The translations under genes and the position numbers were made by a program. This document shows, piece by piece, positions 32,033 to 37,825 of a DNA stretch of 37,825 bases (within the stretch, counting starts at the first letter, position 1; each line of letters begins with the position of its first letter). The notes under the pieces were generated by a model. That model did not search any database. It worked only from the letters and a program-made list of their open reading frames with translations, and had not been told where the DNA came from. The DNA comes from Pseudomonas syringae (GTDB lineage: Bacteria > Pseudomonadota > Gammaproteobacteria > Pseudomonadales > Pseudomonadaceae). The stretch lies in contig NZ_WKCB01000056.1 of the NCBI RefSeq assembly GCF_021606685.1, positions 1 through 37,825 of the forward strand, given 5' to 3'.

Positions 32033-34867
32033 ATGATTGACCCCGCTCGCGTGTTGCGTACCCCTACGTTCAGTTTGCTGTTTCTCGGTGCTCAGGCGCT
32101 GTGTGGCGATTGGGTGTTTGCCGCTGGAGAGCGCCCTTACAACATCGGCGCCGGCCCGCTGGATCAAGTGCTGTCGCGCTTTGGTACGCAGGCGGGCATC
32201 AGCATGGCGGGCAACTCGCTGCTCACCGCCGGCAGAAACAGCCAGGGCCTGCAGGGCGATTTCAATACGGATGCGGGCCTGACCCAGTTGCTCTCCGGGA
32301 CAGGCCTGGATTACCAGCGCCAGGCGGACGGCAGCTATGTTCTGCACGTGCGCCGGGAGGCCGTCCTCCTGCCGACACAGCAGGTGATGGGCGAAGATGT
32401 GGACGCGACGCAGGTGTACCGCGAGCCGCGTTCGTCGGTGTATATCTCCGGTGAAGAGATGCAGCGGTTTGGCGTGGTTTCGGTGGGCGATGTCCTCAAG
32501 GGGCAGCCCGGCGTGCAGGTCGGCGACAGTCGCAATGGCGGCGGCCTGGATGTGAACATCCGCGGTATCCAGGGCCAAAGCCGGGTGGCGGTGACGGTTG
32601 ATGGCTCGCAGCAGGCACTGGACGTCTATCGCGGTTACGCCGGCACGCAGCAGCGCAGTTACATCGACCCGGACCTGATCAGCGACATCACCATCGACAA
32701 GGGCCCCAGCCTGACCTCCAGCGCCATCGGCGGTACGGTGAAGATGCGCACCCTCAGCGTCGATGACATCCTCAAGGACGGCCAGAACATTGGCCTGCGC
32801 CTCAAGGGTGACGTGTGGAACAACGGCGTCGCGCCGGCCTCCCGAGACCCCCATTCCCAAACCCAGAGCCTGGACTCCGAACCGCACCAGCGCCGGGCTG
32901 GTTTGTTCGGTTCGCAGGCGCAATCCGGGAGTGCCGCGTTCGCTTATTCCCATGAGCATTTTGATCTGGTGGCGGCCTATGCCAAGCGCAACCAGGGTAA
33001 CTATTTCGCCGGCAAGAAGGGGCAGGACCGTTACCGCACCTACGACAGCGACGGCTACGAAGAGCGAACCGTAGCCAGTACCTACAACGCTGGGGAAGAG
33101 GTGCTGAACACGTCTTCAGACACCGAGTCATTCCTGCTCAAGACCACCCTGAGGCCGGCGGACGGCCATACGCTCGACCTGGGCTATCGCCGCTACGACG
33201 GGCGCATCGGCGAGATCATGCCATCGGATATCTTCCGCTTTGGCACTGGCGGGATTTATCAGTACCCCTTGGGCCGCACCACGATCGACACGTATACCGC
33301 GCGTTACGCCTACCAACCCGCGGGCAACCCGTTGGTGGATCTCACCGCCGACCTGTGGATGACCGACGCGCAAACCAGCCAGATCACCTCGGTACGAGCG
33401 CCGGCGTCCCAGGCTTATCGCTCCGACCGCGCCTGGAGTCGGCAGGCCGACCAGCGCATCGGCGGTGGCCTGAGCAACACCTCGCGCTGGCAGACCGGCT
33501 ATGGCGACGTGAAGCTGGACCTGGGCAGCGCGTTCCAGCTCGAAGAGCTGCGCCCACAAAAAAGCGTGGTCACCACCCAGCACGATATCAACGCCAACCG
33601 TATGTTGCGTGAAGGCTCGCGGCAGGAGTTCAGCGTCAATGGCAAGCTGGAATACAAGCCGGTGGAGCCTGTCACGTTATGGGGTGGCGGTCGCTACACG
33701 CACTATCGCAGCAAGGATCACGTCGCCAGGGCCACGGCGCGCAGGGAGGAGCGCGACTTGCGCTACCTGCGGGTTTCCAACGCCAGCCAGTCCGGCAACA
33801 TGCTCTGGTTCCCGGACCAGAACGGCCAATACACCGACGCCACGGACCCGCGTCTGACCAACGGCATCGTCTTCCAGGACACCAACTATCCCTTCGAGGG
33901 CGTTAACTACAACGACTTTGGTGTGATCTCTTCGACGGTCTACGCGCCCCAGGTGGGTGAGGTGGTCACCGGTTACGGCTATTCCAGCAAGCAAAGCGAC
34001 AGCGGCGGCGCTTTTGCCCCGGCCCTGGGTATCAACGTTGAAGTGCTGCCAGACACCTTCATCTACGCCTCCTACACCCAAGGCGTGCGCTTGCCGTCGC
34101 TGTTTGAAACCAGCCAGGGTGTGCTGCAGACCAGGCCCGGCAAGAACTTGAAACCCGAGCGTTCGAGCAACTGGGAGATCGGCGCCAGCACCCTGGGCAA
34201 GGGGCTGTTGGTCGATGAAGATACGGCGGCAATCAAACTCGCCTACTTCAATAACACCATCAAAAATTACATCACCCGCTACTACGACCCCAGCCCAGGC
34301 CTGATGGGCCTGATGCGCTTCAGCAACACCGACAGCTACAAGACCAGCGGCCTGGAGCTGCAAGCCCACTACGATGCCGGGCGGGTATTCGCCGATCTGT
34401 CCTCCACCTACTACCTGAAAACCGAAACCTGCGACGCGGCATTTGCGGCCACCTTGCGGGCGGCGAGCAACCCGTATCAGGACCTGAGCGGGACCCCAAA
34501 CTGCACGCCCGGCAGCTTCATGGGGTCCTATACCAATACTCAGAACCCGCCTCGGTTCGCGGGCAACCTGACCACCGGCCTGCGGTTCTTCGAGCAGAGC
34601 CTGACCGTGGGTACGCGGCTCACCTACACCTCTGGCCCCACCGTCAGCGTTGACAAGCCATGGCAGACCGGTGCCACTACGCCGCAATTGAACTACCGCG
34701 AAGTGGCCCTGGTGGACCTGTTCCTGAACTACAAGGTGAAGGAGCACGCCAGCCTCAACGTGTCGCTGCAGAACCTGACCGACCGCTATTACCTGGACCC
34801 GCTGGTGCAGAGTTTCATGCCGGCACCGGGGCGTACGCTGCGGGTGGGCATGCAGGCAAAGTTCTAA
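32033..34867 (+). CDS. TonB-dependent receptor, HasR/Hxu-like heme uptake type with STN signalling domain
   Basis: A 944-residue outer-membrane protein. A signal peptide (to about residue 31, VFAAGE) is followed by an STN domain (~35-108, YNIGAGPLDQVLSRFGTQAG) that signals to FecR, a plug (~130-245, VSVGDVLKGQPGVQVG, VNIRGIQGQSRVAVTVDG, SYIDPDLISDITIDKGPS), and a 22-strand barrel ending in Phe (MQAKF). The plug sequence resembles HasR and heme receptors, and a FRAP-like VRLPSLFET (~685) and NPNL-like GKNLKPERSSNWE occur, but no His lies between them. With the upstream sigma/anti-sigma pair this is a cell-surface signalling receptor controlled by Fur; heme is the best guess for the ligand. No hemophore or heme oxygenase gene follows. 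Confidence 0.9.
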   Translation: MIDPARVLRTPTFSLLFLGAQALCGDWVFAAGERPYNIGAGPLDQVLSRFGTQAGISMAGNSLLTAGRNSQGLQGDFNTDAGLTQLLSGTGLDYQRQADGSYVLHVRREAVLLPTQQVMGEDVDATQVYREPRSSVYISGEEMQRFGVVSVGDVLKGQPGVQVGDSRNGGGLDVNIRGIQGQSRVAVTVDGSQQALDVYRGYAGTQQRSYIDPDLISDITIDKGPSLTSSAIGGTVKMRTLSVDDILKDGQNIGLRLKGDVWNNGVAPASRDPHSQTQSLDSEPHQRRAGLFGSQAQSGSAAFAYSHEHFDLVAAYAKRNQGNYFAGKKGQDRYRTYDSDGYEERTVASTYNAGEEVLNTSSDTESFLLKTTLRPADGHTLDLGYRRYDGRIGEIMPSDIFRFGTGGIYQYPLGRTTIDTYTARYAYQPAGNPLVDLTADLWMTDAQTSQITSVRAPASQAYRSDRAWSRQADQRIGGGLSNTSRWQTGYGDVKLDLGSAFQLEELRPQKSVVTTQHDINANRMLREGSRQEFSVNGKLEYKPVEPVTLWGGGRYTHYRSKDHVARATARREERDLRYLRVSNASQSGNMLWFPDQNGQYTDATDPRLTNGIVFQDTNYPFEGVNYNDFGVISSTVYAPQVGEVVTGYGYSSKQSDSGGAFAPALGINVEVLPDTFIYASYTQGVRLPSLFETSQGVLQTRPGKNLKPERSSNWEIGASTLGKGLLVDEDTAAIKLAYFNNTIKNYITRYYDPSPGLMGLMRFSNTDSYKTSGLELQAHYDAGRVFADLSSTYYLKTETCDAAFAATLRAASNPYQDLSGTPNCTPGSFMGSYTNTQNPPRFAGNLTTGLRFFEQSLTVGTRLTYTSGPTVSVDKPWQTGATTPQLNYREVALVDLFLNYKVKEHASLNVSLQNLTDRYYLDPLVQSFMPAPGRTLRVGMQAKF

Positions 34868-34888
34868 GTATTGGGGTGGCGCGGTGAG

Positions 34889-34923
34889 CCTCGCGCGCAG
34901 GCGTCTGAGCCTGTCGCGCGAGG
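34889..34923. terminator. Bidirectional terminator-like hairpin between convergent genes
   Basis: CCTCGCGCG + CAGGC (34889-34902), loop of six, GCCTG + one bulged T + CGCGCGAGG (34909-34923) makes a 14-bp stem in the 65-base gap between the receptor and DUF3857 stops. There is no long T run on either side. Confidence 0.6.
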
Positions 34924-34932
34924 TCTGGAGGG

Positions 34933-36795
34933 TTACTGCGTGTGTACGATGACCTGGCTTTTCAGGTCGTTGACCATGCTTTCGATGGCCGGCTTCATCG
35001 CTTCGAAATCCTGTGGGGTGCACAGAGCGTCGGCTTTGGCGAACACATAGCGACGCGTGATCAGCACCGTGTTGGCTTTCTTCACGTAGGTCGAGCGGTA
35101 GTCGAAGCCCGCTTGCTTCAGCGACACCGCTTTGGGCACCGCCAGGATCTTCACCTTGCCGGGGAATTCCAGGCGGGCCCGCTCCGAGATTTCACCCGAG
35201 ATGCAGGTGAAGGCCTGGGTGCGCTCCTTTTCGGCCATGAAGGTAAACACGTTCTGCGCAATGCCGCCGGCCAGGCTGGTGAAGGTTGGTGCACCCGTGG
35301 GGCCGGGCAGGTTGACCAGGTTATCGGTGCGGCCCTTGATCGTGGATTTGAAGTGGTTGGCAGTGCCGTCCAGTGAATCGTATTCGATCACGCCGCTGCC
35401 GGATTGCCCGTACATGCTGAGGATTTTCTGCACCAGTTGATCGCGGTCTGCAGGCTGCATGGCCTTGAACACGAAGCGGTTGAATTCCGCGCCCCAGCCT
35501 TCCACGGTGGATGCGTGGGTGAAGTCGGCGCCGCCACGTGCATCGACCTTGAACTGCATCGCGGTGTCGACCTTGCCCTGTTGGTTGGACGCGGTGTGGC
35601 CCAGCTCGCCGCTTTGGGTCAATACCACCGGTTTGCCCAGCTCCGGAATCGGCAGGTAGCCAGCGGCGATGGGGGTCGCGGTCGAGTCCAGGTACAGGTC
35701 GAGGCTCGGCACATAGGTAATCGCGTGGTTGAGCACGCCCAGGGTCGGCACCTTGGGCAGCTCATAGGCGTTGCCAAGGTTGATCAGGGCGGGCGAGCTT
35801 TCAATCGCGACCGCCTTGAGCAGCGCTTCCAGCAGGGCGACGTGGTCTTTGCAGTCGCCGTAGCGGTTATCCAGCACGGCCTGGGCCGAGTGCGGCACCA
35901 CGGTGCCGGCGCCGACGTACACCGCGACATAGCGAATATTGGTGCGAACCCAGTCGCTCAATACCAGCGCCTTGCTGCGCGGTGTCTGCAGGTTGGCCGT
36001 GAGCTCCCTGGCCAGTTGTTCGAGGGCGGGGGTCACCTGTACCTGCGCCCTGGTCGCGTATGCCTGGGCAAATTGCTTATAGCTGGCGAAAGTCGACACG
36101 GCGAGGTACTGACCGTAGTCGATGTAGGCGACGGAGCCCTCTTCCACGCGATTTTTTTGTGCCGGTTCCAGGTCCCAGCGGTAGACGGTGCGCCCGTTGG
36201 CTGTGGCGGGCGCGGACGCCTTGAAGCCCCGGAAATCGGCGTGCAGCGGCATGTCGGCAGGCAGGTCGTAGCTGAAGCGGATCTGCTCGTACTGGTAGAA
36301 GTCCGGCGCGTACAGGTCTTCGAAGTGCCCGGGGAACAGCGGCGTGGTGCGTTTGCGCTGGTAGTGCAGGACCATGCGGTCGCCCACTTGCAGGTCCGGG
36401 AATATCACCACCTTGACCCGCGAGTCCTGGAACATCGGTGCATTGGCTGATGCCGCTTCCTGCTGCTCCTTGATTTGGTCGCTGGTAACCGCCACTTTGC
36501 GCCCGTCGGGTTTCAACGTGTAGGCGTCGACGATATCCAGGGTTTCCAGGGTGCGGTTGTAAGTGACCGAGCGCTGGGCATTGGGTTTGATGGCGCGTTC
36601 TTCGTTGATTCGCAACACCCGTTCGACATCCAGCACAAAGCTGCCGTCGGCATTCACCGTGTAGGCCTGGATATCTTTTTCGTGGGTCAGGGACAGGTCG
36701 GTGTAGTCGGCGCGGGCCTGCGCTGTGAACAGCCCGCAGAAGATGACAGCCAGCACGCCGAACAGGCGTGTGGAGAAGCGCGTAAAGCCTTGCAT
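34933..36795 (-). CDS. DUF3857 and transglutaminase-like periplasmic protein
   Basis: A 620-residue exported protein with a signal peptide (LFGVLAVIFCGLFTAQARA, cleavage near 29). Residues ~35-200 match DUF3857 and ~255-380 a transglutaminase-like cysteine-peptidase fold with a full triad: Cys315 (NRYGDCKDH), His357 (LNHAITYV) and Asp370 (YLDSTAT). The rest (~390-620) is a beta-rich DUF2569/DUF3858-like tail. Its reaction is unknown; transglutaminase-fold proteins in bacteria act as amidases or peptidases on cell-envelope or peptide substrates. AAGGA precedes the ATG. An 8-bp inverted repeat CGCGCCCT/AGGGCGCG (36817-36838) lies in its leader. Confidence 0.9.
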   Translation of the reverse strand: MQGFTRFSTRLFGVLAVIFCGLFTAQARADYTDLSLTHEKDIQAYTVNADGSFVLDVERVLRINEERAIKPNAQRSVTYNRTLETLDIVDAYTLKPDGRKVAVTSDQIKEQQEAASANAPMFQDSRVKVVIFPDLQVGDRMVLHYQRKRTTPLFPGHFEDLYAPDFYQYEQIRFSYDLPADMPLHADFRGFKASAPATANGRTVYRWDLEPAQKNRVEEGSVAYIDYGQYLAVSTFASYKQFAQAYATRAQVQVTPALEQLARELTANLQTPRSKALVLSDWVRTNIRYVAVYVGAGTVVPHSAQAVLDNRYGDCKDHVALLEALLKAVAIESSPALINLGNAYELPKVPTLGVLNHAITYVPSLDLYLDSTATPIAAGYLPIPELGKPVVLTQSGELGHTASNQQGKVDTAMQFKVDARGGADFTHASTVEGWGAEFNRFVFKAMQPADRDQLVQKILSMYGQSGSGVIEYDSLDGTANHFKSTIKGRTDNLVNLPGPTGAPTFTSLAGGIAQNVFTFMAEKERTQAFTCISGEISERARLEFPGKVKILAVPKAVSLKQAGFDYRSTYVKKANTVLITRRYVFAKADALCTPQDFEAMKPAIESMVNDLKSQVIVHTQ

Positions 36796-37136
36796 AGAGA
36801 TCCTTCTAAACGATGACGCGCCCTGTAGGAAGGGCGCGCTTTCGGTGGGTAAACCGCTTAATGCGAAGCGTTACTATATAGAAATGCGCCCGTGGCTTGC
36901 TGCGTTTTTGATTCTGGATTGTCTGTAGGAGCCTTCAATTCAGGGCTTCAGGGATCAACGCGGGGCGAATTTTTCCAGTGTCGGCGCCCTGTGCGGCAAC
37001 CTGCTCGGTGGGCACCCTGTATGCCTAGCCGAGCGGCCTTTCGTTCGAGAGCGACGCCCAGCCAGCACGAGGGTTTATTGCTTGAACGCACGCGGTTGCC
37101 GTAGGTTTGCTCGCTTTGTTCAGGAGCAACCTGTGT
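36796..37136. other. Divergent intergenic region
   Basis: The 341 bases between the DUF3857 gene and the terminal membrane-protein gene contain no convincing gene. There is an 8-bp hairpin at 36817-36838 in the DUF3857 leader and an AT-rich TACTATATAG (36872-36881) that could supply a -10 element for either strand, but no matching -35 was assigned. Confidence 0.5.
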
Positions 37137-37825
37137 ATGAATCGTACGCCTTCAAGAAAAAAATCCCTGCAGCGCGGCTACTGGGAACTGGTGCAGATCA
37201 AGGTGGGTGTGTTTGCGAGCGTGGCGTCCCTGGTCGCCTTGTTGTGCGTGGCCGCCTGGACCGTATGGGTGACTTACTACGTCAAGCAGGACTCGCAGAT
37301 GAGTGCGCTGCTGCTCAAGGAAATGCAGATCAAGACCGAGCTGAGTGCCCATGTGGGCGCAACCCTGGCCACCCACTTGATGCCCGCCGAGGGCGGCGCG
37401 AGTGTGTTGGAAATAGGCGTCACGCTCTCCAACAGCGGCAATGACATCGCCAGGCTGAACCTGGATCGGCGGGTTTTATCGGTGGTCAAAGTTGAGCGTT
37501 TCGAGGCGGGCCTGCCGGTGTATGGCCGCGCCTGGGACATTGCCGGCGCGCGGTACGACGGCATGAGTTCGACGTTGCTGGTGTTTCCTTATCTGGATGT
37601 CGGCCCGTCCGAATCCTACGAACTCAAGTACGTGGTCAAGCTGGATGAACCGGGGTTGTACTTGGTGCGTTTCCTTTCGCGGATGAAAAGCGACCATATC
37701 GAGCGGCACAAACTCAAGATGAATACACCGTCGATCATCGAATATTCAACCGGCGCCGATGCGTTCATTACCGTGCCGGCGGGGGCGTGGCGACGCGTTG
37801 GGGGGGGGGTGTTGCCTTTACACAT
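37137..37825 (+). CDS. Unrecognised membrane-anchored protein, 5' part (runs off window)
   Basis: An open frame of 229 full codons without a stop reaches the window end. It begins MNRTPSRKKSLQRGYWELVQ, followed by one membrane helix (about 25-47, FASVASLVALLCVAAWTVWV) and an extracytoplasmic part that looks beta-rich (HVGATLATHLMPAEGGASVL; ILEIGVTLSNSGND-like; SYELKYVVKLDEPGLYLVRF), so a type II anchored periplasmic domain. I do not recognise the family. CAGGAG at 37121-37126 is ten bases before the ATG. A run of ten G at 37800-37809 near the 3' end may be a sequencing or contig-end artefact, so the last few residues are unsafe. Confidence 0.7.
   Translation, partial: MNRTPSRKKSLQRGYWELVQIKVGVFASVASLVALLCVAAWTVWVTYYVKQDSQMSALLLKEMQIKTELSAHVGATLATHLMPAEGGASVLEIGVTLSNSGNDIARLNLDRRVLSVVKVERFEAGLPVYGRAWDIAGARYDGMSSTLLVFPYLDVGPSESYELKYVVKLDEPGLYLVRFLSRMKSDHIERHKLKMNTPSIIEYSTGADAFITVPAGAWRRVGGGVLPLH

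Noticed and set aside
36892..37104. A 70-codon frame in the last intergenic region
   Set aside because: It has no ribosome-binding site, no family resemblance and ordinary non-coding composition.

Overview
The window is a stretch of high-G+C chromosome from a Pseudomonas of the broad P. fluorescens group. The evidence is the set of protein families (N-acetylglutaminylglutamine synthesis genes, an RbdA-like GGDEF/EAL protein, a BolA-DUF2059 pair, FecI/FecR/TonB receptor), several REP/REPIN palindromes of the type common in this group, and a gene order around fumC-bolA-trhO-ABC-rbdA that, from memory, matches P. aeruginosa PA0854 to PA0862. Nothing looks like a prophage, plasmid or CRISPR locus. 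Both window ends are homopolymer-rich and may be contig ends.

Left part (1-5.6 kb): a small CsrA/RsmA paralogue, a YheU-type protein, then on the minus strand the osmoprotectant cassette asnO-ngg-M42 peptidase, which makes the dipeptide N-acetylglutaminylglutamine amide. A REPIN lies between ngg and the peptidase gene. From 5.8 to 10.6 kb is the most striking gene: a 1597-residue protein with a large N-terminal toxin-like region, leucine-rich repeats and a C-terminal NEL-type E3 ubiquitin ligase domain with a CxD catalytic motif, so a likely eukaryote-directed effector. It is tail-to-tail with mnmC (4-nt overlap).

Middle (12.7-26.5 kb): polyphosphate kinase-2 type phosphotransferase (pap), a thiolase, a DMT exporter, fumC, then DUF2059-bolA closed by a strong terminator, then a probable five-gene unit trhO - dsbA-like - ABC exporter - rbdA-like - heme-oxygenase-like diiron protein. 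This unit ends in an elaborate REPIN flanked by mirrored arrays of 17-20 bp degenerate repeats, across which it faces a second diguanylate cyclase gene.

Right part (28-37.8 kb): lldD (L-lactate dehydrogenase) divergent from a LysR regulator with a perfect palindrome between them; tRNA-Asn with promoter and terminator; a Fur box followed by an ECF sigma factor (FecI type), FecR anti-sigma and a HasR/Hxu-like TonB receptor, with a 17-codon hydrophobic micro-ORF coupled to fecR; a DUF3857/transglutaminase periplasmic protein; and the 5' part of an unrecognised membrane-anchored protein that runs off the window.
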